This document shows, in pieces, positions 21,100 through 30,931 of a stretch of DNA of 64,000 nucleotides. Positions within the stretch are counted from its first letter, which is position 1; every line of letters starts with the position of its first letter. This DNA comes from Lepidurus packardi (Eukaryota > Arthropoda > Branchiopoda > Notostraca > Triopsidae), in NCBI GenBank assembly GCA_023053545.1, contig JAKZAN010000005.1, positions 2,480,001 through 2,544,000 on the forward strand, read 5' to 3'. Made by a program: the position numbers and the translations under genes. The notes beneath the pieces are model-generated. The model worked only from the letters and a program-made list of their open reading frames with translations, was not told the origin of the DNA and did no database searches.

Positions 21100-21395
21100 T
21101 GTTACCTAGCTCTAGTAACATTGGGTTCGGTTCTTGTTTACTAATTTATTAACCACATACATGGGAATATAAATGAAACTGAAACTGAAAATGAGGAACA
21201 AAACTGAAACAACACGTCTAGCAGGTCTGTTCGTCACCGCTTCTGCAGAGCAACTCCCCTTTTCCGTTTTGCAGGGGAAAAGGCTGATGGTTTCGCAATC
21301 CCCCCTTATACCTATGTGCGTAGGTATAGGGGGCCTCCGGCTAGTTTCGGTGCGGTTGTGCGGGGAAACAACTTTTTACGGACTTGTCCGTAACA
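21100..21395 (-). repeat. 5' LTR of BEL/Pao element (minus strand)
   Basis: 296 bp. It contains the short inverted motif TACGGACAAGTCCGTA at its outer end and a GGGGAAAAG/CTTTTCCCC-like inverted pair in the middle. It abuts the AACAC duplication at 21396. Confidence 0.95.
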
Positions 21396-22571
21396 AACAC
21401 CTTGATACCAAACTTGAGATTGAAGGATCCAAGGATGTTTACCGTTTATTTACGAGTGAGCTCGAGCATGTTTAATGACTTGCTGAACAAAATTGGTCCT
21501 AAAATCAAGAAACCAGACACGAAATTTCGAAAGGCGATTTCCGTTGGTAATTTCTCTTTAAGATATGGATCACTAATAACTAAAATACACTATTAATTGC
21601 AAAATATATCTCAACAGGAGAGAAACTCGCGATCACGTTACGGTATCTGGATCAGGAGAGTCACAGAGGTCCCTCGCCTTTTCTTTTCGATGTGGACACA
21701 GTACTGTGTGCAAGATTCTACGTGAGGTCTCGGTTGCGATCTACAATTCTTTACTAGATGAGTACCTCCCAAGTCCTGACAGCGTAAACTGGAGATCAGT
21801 AAGCCAAAGATTTGAGAAAAGATGGAATTTCCCGAACTGCCTGCCTAGGAGCTATTGATGGGAAGCACGTAGCCTACGCGTAAGAGCACCTCCTAGGTCT
21901 GGATCCCTGTACTTCAATTATAAACATTATTTTAATATTTTAATGCTCGCTGCTTGCGATGCGGACTACTGTTTTACCATGTTGGATATCGGCGCGTTTG
22001 GAAAGGAAAGTGATGGGGGTATATTTGAGGCTTCCATGTTCCGTAAAGCCCTGCGGAAAGGAAAACTCAACATTTCGAGACCCGCTAAACTTCAAAACTC
22101 GGAATGATCTTGCCCTATGTATTTGTCGCCGATGAAGCCTTTCCTTTAGACCAATACATTCTACGGCCATACCCAGGTAGGGGTACTGGCCGATTAAGTC
22201 ATGAAGAAATAGTATACAAATACCGCATCTCGAAACCCCGAAGAACGGTTGAGAGGGCGTTTGGCATCTTGTCAGAACGTTGGAGGATACTCACAACTCT
22301 TATTCACGCAACCCCTGAACATGTACTAATATTTGTAAAGGCATGTGTGCTATTGCATTACTATATTATGAAGTCAAAGCAAGGAGCGAAAGTTGTCAAA
22401 TCTAGTGTTGTGCAGAATTATCAAAATGATGTTTATCCTGAAGAAGATGCGAACACCATGCCTGAGAACAGTCTCCTTCAAGCGGTAAATGTTCTGAATA
22501 TTTACGCAAAGTATTTTGTTAATAAAGGATGTGTCCCATGGCAAAATGATTACGTAAAGAGAACTTCTTGA

Positions 22572-22859
22572 AGAGATGATGTATAAAGTTTAAGCTCACA
22601 TATGGGACTGGTAGTACAAGTTTACTTTACTTAGAATTTTTATTTTCCGCGTCGATAAATTTCGTGCAGTACGCAATAAACAAAGAATACGTTTTCCGAG
22701 TAACGTGAGCTATAAAAAGACGTCAATATTTTAAACTAATAATGGGAACACACAGGGTTGAAAAAATAATTTTATAGGATTTTAGAACAAAGACTAAATG
22801 GATAAAATTAGAAATTGTCATGATTAAGTATACCATAGAGGTTCCATTAGTCACTCTCG
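22572..22859. other. Spacer between convergent Harbinger genes
   Basis: AT-rich, with AATAAA near 22676. No gene recognised. Confidence 0.4.
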
Positions 22860-23906
22860 GTATCACGATCTGTAAGTGCTACCCGATTCTGCAATTCTGC
22901 CTCCATCAATATTCTTTCAAAGTGCCAGAGAATCTCCTCGATTGATTAGACGGCAACCACTTTAACCTTTTTGCGTAGTGCTTCATGACGAAGTCAAGCT
23001 CATCATTTTCCTTTGCCTGGCATTGGATATGGCTGGACTGAATCGCGAAAGTTTCGCACATTGTAACTTCCAAGTCATCATTCGACTTGCACTTCTTCTT
23101 TCTTGCGCTTCATCATTCGACTTTGCGCTTCATGGTACTCATCGTGCTTCGAGAGGTGGAAGCACCAACGTTTATTCCTAATATTTTAAACTTAAGTATA
23201 ATTAATTTTCTAGACTAATCTTCTACCTTGACTACGAAGGGAAGGAAAAGTAGCATCTGAACCCTGCGTTGCAAAAGTATTATCTTTGTCGCTGTCTTCC
23301 AAAGAGACAAAGGAAGCGTTTCCTGGAGAAATACACGTCGTTCTTTTGCTTTGCACGACCTTTTCGTTTCCTTCTGCAATGTTAATTTCTTCTTCGCAGG
23401 ATTCGTTCTCGTCAGCACTCAAGGGAACGGCAACATTAGTGCTACGTTTGCTATGACATATGTAAATGTTGGTAATTTATGAAAAGCCTTTTTTACATTT
23501 TCAATACCCTCTTGATAAATGTACTCCAAATAAGGAATCAAAAAGCGGGTATAAATCCCATTTTTCTCGGGGATTGAAAGGTTTGGCAGCAGATCCGCTT
23601 CGTAAAAGCCCTGCTCTTTTACACCAACGTACGAATTTCAACCTCAACCGTTTGAACGCTGCTCCAGTTCGTCTATTCTGCAATCGTCTATTAACAAATC
23701 CATTCTTTTTGAGACTTAATATTTTTTTCAGAATAAATTTTTGTTTGCACAATTACTGAATCCAATATCAAATCATGCGCGATACTTTTCAGCGCGTTCT
23801 CTCGTACGTTCACGTCTTTGAAGCTTTTCTCCTTCGAGTTAAAAAGCACGGAGTACTTGCAATACGCGTTAATAAAAACTTCATCCGAAACATTTGGATT
23901 TGACAT
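22860..23906 (-). pseudogene. Harbinger accessory protein with MADF and BESS-like regions, broken
   Basis: ATG at 23906 opens MSNPNVSDEVFINAYCKYSV, a MADF-type DNA-binding start (hydrophobic spacing, VLFNSKEKSFKDVNVREN). The second half of the domain (LRLKFVRWCKRAG to EKWDLYPLFDSLF) is in another frame at 23752-23501, after a stop. An acidic segment (ADENESCEEEINIAEGNEK, 23422 onward) follows. Near 22930-23060 comes a BESS-like motif, FVMKHYAKRLKWLPSNQSRR, in yet another frame. Introns may account for some changes of frame. In PIF/Harbinger elements a second DNA-binding protein helps bring the transposase to the element ends; its position opposite the DDE gene fits that role. Confidence 0.65.
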
Positions 23907-24579
23907 TTCGACTCCGTTCGATTGTTTTTACACCATTAAAACACGAACACCAAATGAACGTTGCATGCTTGTTTGAGCTTCAACCGGATTTGGGGAAAGT
24001 CCATTATTTACAATAACATTTCTTGGAAAAATTGTGCTTTTTAAAAATCGGAAAAAGGTTACAGTTGTTTGCTCACAACTAGCTACACGTATTAGGTATT
24101 TGTTTACAATACCTTTCATAACTTGCTCAACCCCCTTCTTTAGCCCAACCCCTTTCTGTCGGTGAAGCTATGGAAGTTAGCTGAAACCCTTGAAAGTCCA
24201 TAGTTCACCTTTCCCTTCCTTGTGCCTCGCTTATGCAGCTGTTATGCTCTTATGCGCTAAGTGGGAATAGGCCCTAAAGGGACATAACAACGTAGTTTTT
24301 TTTAAGGACACGTCAGTTTTCTCCATTGAAAATATTTTACAGAGCCCTGATGGTAGAATTTTTATTATTGGTAGATGTTACACGTCATGTATTGATGTTT
24401 TTGATTACCCCATACCCTCACGGAATATTGATACGCTGTTAGTAAGTAGTTTGAGTGAAAGTTTGAAATGCTACCCCCTGAAATCGGTAAAGTGGAAGGG
24501 GTTCAAATTGCCTTTCTTCGGTTCCGAAGATTCATGGATTGTCTCTCCGCTTTCGTATGAATTTAATTTTTTTTTGTGA

Positions 24580-25190
24580 AAATCCGCAGTACGAAATGGA
24601 AATAATTAGCCTCTCGTGAGATGATTTCCTTCTGGAAATCATTGAGTTCACCCATTCAGAAAAATCCGAGATTGTGCTTTCAAATATAAAAATGCGTAAA
24701 TTATGCCACCGTGAAATGGTATCTTCTAAAGATACCATTGAGCTAAAGTTACTTGTATCCGGTGAAGTCAATAAGAGCTTTATGCATAAAAGTAAAGGAT
24801 AGTTTTCACGATTGTTCAAGCGTAAGAGTAATTACAAGTCAACACATAATGTAAGTACATCCTTTGTTTTATATTTTTCTTGTTTTGTAAATTAAAAAAA
24901 ATATATATTGTCTATTGGCCACGACCACAACCACGCCAGGTTTCTGCTCTCCCACGACTTTGCTGTTCAAGCCGCGGCCATTGCTGTTACGGCCCCGTAC
25001 AACCCATTGCTGTTGGCGACGGCCACGGCCGCCAGGTATCCAATAACTGCCGCATAACTGCCAAACACTCACTTATACTGTAAGTTAAACCAGATGCATG
25101 ATTAACGAAACAATTTTTAGATATAAGTTTTAGATTTTTTTTAATCTTTCGATTTTGATGTGATATTTATAATTTTAAAAGCTTTCAGGC
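24580..25190. other. Right flank of the split TNP2-type gene, with paired hairpins and a GC-rich block
   Basis: Contains the two hairpins at 24621 and 24716 (listed separately). A GC-rich block at 24915-25045 reads on the minus strand as Gly/Arg/Gln-rich sequence (GGRGRRQQQWVVRGR). No gene with a proper start is evident. Confidence 0.4.
24621..24738. repeat. Two paralogous hairpins with covarying stems
   Basis: Hairpin 1 (24621-24642): ATGATTTCC, loop TTCT, GGAAATCAT. Hairpin 2 (24716-24738): ATGGTATCTT, loop CTA, AAGATACCAT. Both sit in the same context (CGTGA before, TGAG after), so they look like tandem copies. Stem differences are matched on both arms, so pairing is kept while sequence changes. 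Confidence 0.6.
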
Positions 25191-25472
25191 ATGGGAAAAA
25201 TGACTGAAAACAATATTAAAAATGAAAATATGCAGAAGACTAGATATACAGTATTTAAAAATCGCATGTATTACTGTCGCAAAAAAATTTCTTTATATTG
25301 CACGGAAACATGTAACTTTCGAAAAAAAAATTCCATGCTATATAGTGGCCTTAATGCGCGAATCCTTGATATACTCCCTAAAGAAATTAACACAGCGAAA
25401 ATGAAGCATACGGAAAGGTACGAGAAATCAATTAATGGAGAAACGTTCCTACGAGAAATGCTCGAATCCTGA
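25191..25472 (+). CDS. Hypothetical basic protein, 93 aa
   Basis: ATG at 25191, three bases after an acceptor-like TTTCAG, to TGA at 25470. Rich in Lys, Asn and Tyr/Cys (NRMYYCRKKISLYCTETC, four Cys in the middle) with no family I can name. An AT-rich setting makes a chance frame possible. The next frame downstream (25681) has a separate promoter-like sequence. Confidence 0.25.
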   Translation: MGKMTENNIKNENMQKTRYTVFKNRMYYCRKKISLYCTETCNFRKKNSMLYSGLNARILDILPKEINTAKMKHTERYEKSINGETFLREMLES

Positions 25473-25545
25473 AGATAATCCAGAAGGAAAGGGATTCGAA
25501 AGGTTTGAATTTCACCTTTATTCGACGACTCCTCGACCCATATGG

Positions 25546-25554
25546 TATATAAAG
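25546..25554 (+). promoter_or_regulatory. TATA box
   Basis: TATATAAAG about 127 bases before the ATG at 25681. A donor-like GAG|TAAGTT near 25618 and an acceptor-like AAATATAG just before AACATG suggest a short intron in the 5' UTR. Confidence 0.4.
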
Positions 25555-25680
25555 TCGCTGACCAGCATTGTTTAGTGTACAGCAAACATCAGCGTTTCAT
25601 ACATCTCTCTCCCTGCGAGTAAGTTGTCTTTCAACAAAATAATTGTTATTACAATAAAAAAAAATCTTTAAATATAGAAC

Positions 25681-25893
25681 ATGGCCTTCCAAGTTGTGGA
25701 ACTGTTGATGGGTGGTCGCCGATTTGGACCTGTTGTCATACCCGACAACTGGGTAGTTGAAAACTCGGCCTATTATCCGAAATTCGATGAACGAAAATTG
25801 GAGCAAGCTATCGTAACCGGACTGCCGCCTCAATTTCAGTGGCCAATGTACGAGTTTTCCGCTATTTCTGCACACGGTAATGGTTACACATAA
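25681..25893 (+). CDS. Hypothetical protein exon, 70 aa
   Basis: ATG at 25681 directly after an acceptor-like site. The frame reads MAFQVVELLMGG, FGPVVIPDNWVVENSAYYP and LPPQFQWPMYEFSAIS before a stop at 25893; a possible donor (GGTAATGG) lies near 25876, so this may be a first coding exon. Composition is protein-like and, with the TATA box and UTR intron, suggests a real gene start. It is cut off from any downstream exons by the Tc1 element at 25933. Function not recognised. Confidence 0.4.
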   Translation: MAFQVVELLMGGRRFGPVVIPDNWVVENSAYYPKFDERKLEQAIVTGLPPQFQWPMYEFSAISAHGNGYT

Positions 25894-26159
25894 AATGGTT
25901 ACATATAAAATGGTCTTTAATTGTAAAATGTACAGTACTGAAATTAAGTATCGTTCCTATGGTTTTCGAAATTGACCAATCACAGCGCTTTTCCACTGTT
26001 TGGATGGGTTTTTACATTGCTTGCCTACTTCTACGCTCAGGTAGGGTTCTCAACAAGTCCCTCCTAGTCCCCAGTTAATTAAAGAGCAGGTCAGTCAATT
26101 AAATGCTCCTTAGTAGCGAAGCTAATCCCTTTTCCCTGACAAACAAAAGGTCAAAGCAA

Positions 26160-26640
26160 AGAAAATGCTTGGCGACCATCAATCCAGAAACTTTATTTTT
26201 CATCAATAGCTAGTATGACCCCCCCCCCCCCCGTTCTCCCGACACTCTTCCAATCTCCTAGGCATAGATGCTGCCAGCTTGGACCAGAAGTCAATGTTGT
26301 CTGACATCTTATCCCACACACGCTCGGCCTCCGCAAACAATTGTTCTGCATTTCGCACGTTAAAACTAATTAAATAAAAATTAAAAATGGATATCTATAT
26401 TTAAGGATGTTAGTTATACTTCATATTTTTTTCAGCTCAGCCCAAGCATTTTCGATAGGATTTAGGTCGGGTGACTTGGGGGGGTGCGGTAGGAGATTTA
26501 CGTTTTCTTCACGGAAGAAGTCTCTCACAATTCTTGCAGTGTGGATGGGAGAATTGTCTTGTTGATATGTAAATTGGTGGCCCAGCAAATCTCGCATGAT
26601 TGGAAGTTCCTGTCTCATCATATACAGGAAGATTCAGAAA
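26160..26640 (-). pseudogene. Tc1-like transposase, C-terminal fragment
   Basis: Minus-strand frame from about 26625 contains QQDNSPIHTARIVRDFF (second catalytic Asp) and PPKSPDLNPIENAWAELKK (the third acidic region of Tc1 transposases). After a short AT-rich interruption (about 26345-26425) the frame resumes with WDKMSDNIDFW and SMPRRL-like sequence, the usual Tc1 C-terminus, running into a C14 homopolymer near 26219. The N-terminal DNA-binding half is missing. Confidence 0.8.
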
Positions 26641-26808
26641 GATTCTTACCAGACTCACGAAAGAGACGAGCTTTACGCAGAAAGCTTCGCTACTAAGGAG
26701 CATTTAATTGACTGACCTGCTCTTTAATTAACTGGGGACTAGGAGGGACTTGTTGAGAACCCTACCTGAGCGTAGAAGTAGGCAAGCAATGTAAAAACCC
26801 ATCCAAAC

Positions 26809-27064
26809 TGTCGAGAATATTGGATATAGAAAATTTCCTGCGTTGTGTATTTTAACTAGATGAATCACAAGGAAAGAACTGTTATTATAGCAATGGCAAG
26901 GAACAACAATCAATATGCTCAGGCGGAACACGAACGACCCGGCAAGGCTACCAAGCCTTCGCTTCCCCTGGTCTGCCTTCTAAGCAACTTTAGGAACGTC
27001 ATACAAATCGGGTGGGAATACAAAAAAGAGGGAATAGAAGGAACGCAATTAGGAATCCGCAACA
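26809..27064 (-). repeat. Composite LTR 1
   Basis: TGTCGAGAATATTGG to GGAATCCGCAACA on the plus strand. Differs from LTRs 2 and 3 at a few positions (AAAATTTCC versus AAAATGTCC; CAAGGAAAG versus CAAGGGAAG). Confidence 0.92.
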
Positions 27065-27716
27065 TCCTCCGGCGCGGGCTGATCAGGTAATGGTGCGTGG
27101 CCGATCCACTGACGAATCTTGGCTAGTGCCCGGTCTGCGGCTTCTCGACGATTCCTGCGTAGGGGTATTGGCTCCGATGGATCGGGAAGCTGAGCGGAGG
27201 AATCCACTTCTTCAACAACGGCATGCCTTACTTCAAGAGGGTAAAGTTTCGTCACTGGACGGTTGGTAACCCCTTTAGCAGTTCTGATAGTCGCAGTACG
27301 AACGATACCGTCGTTACCCGGAATAATTTTCTCCACGCGAGCTATAGGCCAGTATAGTCGCTTGCCTTCGTTATGGATTAAGAATATGTCACCGGGTTTA
27401 ACTTGATTGGCTGGAGAAGATGGGTTACAAATATGGAATTCCCTAAGATTCTTCAGGTACTCTTCCTTCCACCTCTGCCAATAATGAGAAATAAGACGCC
27501 TTTGTAAGGCGAATCTCTTTGGGAGAGCCTTTTCCGCGAATGTAGGGTCAAGAGTGGATCGTTAAGGATGGTGGCGATTTCCATTAGTACCGTACGCAAT
27601 TCATCGAAAGAAAGCAAGGAACGTCCAAGTTGTTTCTTTAAGAGGGTTTTCGTAATACCAATCATCCTTTCCCATAGACCCCCAAACCATGGGGCCACGT
27701 AAATGTAAGTAAGTAA
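27049..27716 (-). pseudogene. BEL/Pao integrase end and C-terminal domain, unit 1
   Basis: On the minus strand the sequence starts at VAPWFGGLWERMIGITK (integrase region with the catalytic Glu) beside a (TAAG)n microsatellite, loses the LNDRPL-to-DUF5641 link through an internal deletion and a frameshift near 27550, and resumes as HYWQRWKEEYLKN and VEKIIPGNDGIVRTATI, ending in the LTR. The same lesions occur in unit 2, so they predate the duplication. Nothing upstream of the integrase survives. Confidence 0.85.
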
Positions 27717-30044
27717 GTAAGTGGCCACGACGGCGAATATATCAGTCTCGTTTCCAAAGTAGATGAAGACCAAGTGCTCAGTCCAGACGTGGGGCTAACC
27801 CCGGAGGAGGAGCAGTGCGCACTCAAGGCTGGGAGACTAACTTGGAACACCCTCCATCCCGGTGGTGGGAAGACCACCCGGGTTATACGGAGGCTAGTTG
27901 AGCTCGGCAGGGCTAATGGAAGACGAATGTTAGTGTTAGCCCCCACGAGAGTGGTCAAGGAGCAACTGCTTGCGGGCCTCAAGGACCTGGGGGCAACCGA
28001 CAGCGTAAAAAGGAAAAGTCTCGTTAGCGTCGGATGCCACGCCACATTTTTCGCTGAGGTTCTTCGCGGTAGCAACAGGTTCTTTGACCTCTACATCATG
28101 GATGAAGCCCACTACGTGGAACCCTCCTCTATAGCCCTCCGAGGTTGGATAGCAAACGAAGTTAGGGACGGGAGAACATCAGCCCTCCTTTGCACCGCCA
28201 CTCCTCCAGGAAGCAGTGAAAACTGCGAAAGCAACTACCCTATTGTGGAAACAAGGATCAGTCCTCGAGACATTTCCAAGTCCTACTTTCAAGGAAAAGA
28301 CACTGATTTCTCGGCCAGAAAGATTAGAGCCAAAGTAGGGCCCGGGAACTTGTGTGTTTTCTGCTCCTCAATTCGAAAGGTGAAGGATCTGGCTCAAGAC
28401 GCCTTGCGCGAGGGGGAGAACGCGCAGGAGCTCCATAGCGGGAACTTTGACGACACATATCAGCGCATCCTAAAGGAACCTCCCAGTTTTCTCGCAACCA
28501 CAGACATCTCTGAACTTGGAGCTAATTATGACCTCGACATAGTGGTTGACCTCCGCAGGACAATGAAACCACTCGTGAACAACCTTGATTTCCCTTCTGA
28601 GGAGGTCACAATGGAGAGTTTTCCAGCCAACCATTGCAGTGTCAACCAGCGCCGAGGAAGAATTGGAAGGCTGAAACCTGGAAAATACTTCTATCTGGAC
28701 GAGGAACCCCTAGAGTATCCGGGGGAAACAGCGATGTACGTGGAGGCCCGGATCCTGCTGGACCAGTTTGAGACTGCCATCCCAGCTCTAGCCCCAGAGG
28801 AACGCAGCGGTATGGTATTGGGAAAAAGGAAGCTGCTTCCTGAGGAGAGGAACACCTTCACCGCCCTCGTCTGCGACAGGAGTTTCCCCGTCTGGCTAGC
28901 CTACAACGTAGCACGGGAAAGAGAAGACAGCTGGCTTGTAAACTGTGGAGATTGTAAAAAAGATGATGCCAAGGAATTCGCCAAGCGAAATTCCTATCTG
29001 AGCATCACCCATGGAAGACACGCTGGGCAACCCTTCAGACCCAAGTGGATGGACCAGAGGATGTTCGAAAGGGGGAAGATGAGGCCCTTCATGCAAGCCT
29101 ACCTAAGCGGCCAGCAGGTTTATAGAACCGATTTTGGACTGGCCACCAACATCGCAGCTGCGGTGCTGGAGACGTTTGCAGTAGCAGAACTCTTCTTTAA
29201 CAAAGATTTCGGCTCTTTCTCCGACAAGCTAAAAATCCAGATCTATGGGTACGTCGGCCTGTGGGGAATAGTTGGCTGCATGGTCCTCCTAGGGTTCCTT
29301 TCCAGGGTATTTACCATGCTAACGAGGAAAGAAGAGTATGCTGCTCCCGAGAGGCATGTTCAAGGCAAGGAAAGGAATCTCGTCCAGGGGGCTTTCGCCT
29401 TCACGGTGCTTTCAACTTCGTGCTACCTTTTCTACGGGATGTATGTGGGGGTACTGGATGTGAAACACTGCATAGTGATTTGCTTCTGCAACATGGTTTT
29501 TGTCGGATGCTACGTCCACGAGGCCTCCAGCTACCGTAGTTTCCAAGACAATGCACTCTCAATCCTGTACTGGGTAACGGCCGTGATTGGCGTAACAGTG
29601 GCCATGAACGAGATGAGCCTGCTTGAAAAGACAAAACAAGACCTCTCCGGGCACAGGGAGACGGTTACGCTAGTCAGTGGCCCCCGGTGGAACGAGTGGA
29701 TGTTTGCTGATGGTGACCTAGCAGCAGCCATGAGCTCCTTGAACGCTCTCCATGCTATCGTCATGCCCTGGTGGCGGAAAAGGGCAAAGCTTAAGGCTGA
29801 GGTGAAGCTGGCGGGATCCGAGCCCAACATGGGGCCCCAAAAGGAAGTCGAAATTCCATTCCCCTGGGAAAGCATGGGAATCCCCGAGCTTTTCATTTTC
29901 GCTGCTCTCATGCGCTCCGTGTTCGTGGGCAGTTTCGCCTCTCTCATTTTGGGAGGGGCTGTAGGAGGGCTGGCTATGTATTTCACAGTCAGCCACGACG
30001 GCGCCGTCATCCTCAACAACTCACGTCGAGAATATTGGATATAG
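27717..30044 (+). pseudogene. Endogenous flavivirus-like NS3 helicase-NS4A-NS4B, unit 1, open frame
   Basis: Open from 27717 to a TAG inside LTR 2; 756 codons from the first usable start (GTG 27774). From 27774: Walker A GGGKTT (residues 30-35), DEAH (110-113), TATPPG (141-146), motif V ATTDISELG (241-249), motif VI QRRGRIGR (292-299), all intact. The NS3 protease domain is absent except perhaps its last residues. Several hydrophobic segments (about 475-600) correspond to NS4A, and NEMSLLEKTK (about 612) marks the start of NS4B, which is cut off by the LTR. Helicase-to-NS4B order is that of orthoflavivirus-like genomes. No methionine start of viral type or host promoter is seen. Antisense to the retroelement. 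Confidence 0.92.
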
Positions 30045-30279
30045 AAAATGTCCTGCGTTGTGAATTTTAACTAGATGAATCACAAGGGAAGAACTGTTAT
30101 TATAGCAATGGCAAGGAACAACAATCAATATGCTCAGGCGGAACACGAACGACCCGGCAAGGCTACCAAGCCTTCGCTTCCCCTGGTCTGCCTTCTAAGC
30201 AACTTTAGGAACGTCATACAAATCGGGTGGGAATACAAAAAAGAGGGAATAGAAGGAACGCAATTAGGAATCCGCAACA
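30025..30279 (-). repeat. Composite LTR 2
   Basis: 255 bp, lacking the terminal T because viral sequence joins directly (CTCAC|GTCGAG). It ends CCGCAACA before the second pol remnant. Confidence 0.92.
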
Positions 30280-30931
30280 TCCTCCGGCGCGGGCTGATCA
30301 GGTAATGGTGCGTGGCCGATCCACTGACGAATCTTGGCTAGTGCCCGGTCTGCGGCTTCTCGACGATTCCTGCGTAGGGGTATTGGCTCCGATGGATCGG
30401 GAAGCTGAGCGGAGGAATCCACTTCTTCAACAACGGCATGCCTTACTTCAAGAGGGTAAAGTTTCGTCACTGGACGGTTGGTAACCCCTTTAGCAGTTCT
30501 GATAGTCGCAGTACGAACGATACCGTCGTTACCCGGAATAATTTTCTCCACGCGAGCTATAGGCCAGTATAGTCGCTTGCCTTCGTTATGGATTAAGACT
30601 ATGTCACCGGGTTTAACTTGATTGGCTGGAGAAGATGGGTTACAAATATGGAATTCCCTAAGATTCTTCAGGTACTCTTCCTTCCACCTCTGCCAATAAT
30701 GAGAAATAAGACGCCTTTGTAAGGCGAATCTCTTTGGGAGAGCCTTTTCCGCGAATGTAGGGTCAAGAGTGGATCGTTAAGGATGGTGGCGATTTCCATT
30801 AGTACCGTACGCAATTCATCGAAAGAAAGCAAGGAACGTCCAAGTTGTTTCTTTAAGAGGGTTTTCGTAATACCAATCATCCTTTCCCATAGACCCCCAA
30901 ACCATGGGGCCACGTAAATGTAAGTAAGTAA
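30264..30931 (-). pseudogene. BEL/Pao integrase end and C-terminal domain, unit 2
   Basis: Same structure, same deletion and same frameshift as the copy at 27049-27716. One visible substitution lies near 30600 (ACTATG for AATATG). Confidence 0.85.

Larger units (their letters stand above)
14830..21395 (-). mobile_element. Intact BEL/Pao LTR retrotransposon, AACAC target duplication
   Basis: 6.57 kb on the minus strand with two 296-bp LTRs (14830-15125 and 21100-21395) that read as identical. AACAC at 14825-14829 and 21396-21400 is the 5-bp target duplication. The internal region holds a single uninterrupted polyprotein frame. This is the youngest and best preserved element in the window and sits inside the Harbinger transposase gene. 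Confidence 0.96.
14732..22571 (+). pseudogene. Harbinger DDE transposase, split by BEL/Pao and further frameshifted
   Basis: The N-terminal piece 14732-14829 (MLLLLRRKKEEKKLW to FSEYN) continues in frame at 21401 after the BEL/Pao element and its AACAC duplication (TLIPNLRLKDPRMF, YLRVSSSMFNDLL). Later pieces are in shifting frames: a helix-turn-helix region, GAIDGKHVAY with the first catalytic Asp (about 21850), a middle section SGSLYFNYKHYFN to CDADYCFTMLDIGAFG, and 22104-22571 with LPYVFVADEAFPL (second Asp) and RTVERAFGILSERW (catalytic Glu). About three frame changes plus a stop at about 22105. It would have bound and cut the element ends in the nucleus. Dead in this copy. Confidence 0.85.
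14482..24274 (+). mobile_element. PIF/Harbinger DNA transposon, TAA target duplication, carrying a nested BEL/Pao element
   Basis: Inverted ends GGGCCTATTCCCACTTAGCG (14482) and its complement ending at 24274, about 25 bp exact (through GCATAAG). They are flanked by TAA at 14479-14481 and 24275-24277, the 3-bp target typical of PIF/Harbinger. Without the BEL/Pao insert the element is about 3.2 kb. It encodes a DDE transposase on the plus strand and a MADF-domain partner on the minus strand, converging. Confidence 0.88.
12555..24579 (+). pseudogene. TNP2-type (EnSpm/CACTA-like) transposase, split by a Harbinger insertion
   Basis: Two segments: 12555-14481 (ATG to insertion point) and 24278-24579 (to TGA). 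Across the 9.8-kb insertion and its TAA duplication the frame is preserved, so the original product was about 742 aa from ATG 12555. The N-terminus has a basic stretch (SERKRKRKEN) and an acidic Ser/Glu-rich region containing two copies of PIVESVTPI. The catalytic-like core resembles plant TNP2: VNVDGLPMAKSSGDCFWPIL, CGIYSGKSKPDDFNSFL, FICDAPASALVKG and a Cys pair CQKC. No lesion other than the insertion was seen, so the gene was intact when hit. Relatives lie at 41448 and 58950. The family call is by motif resemblance only. Confidence 0.72.
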
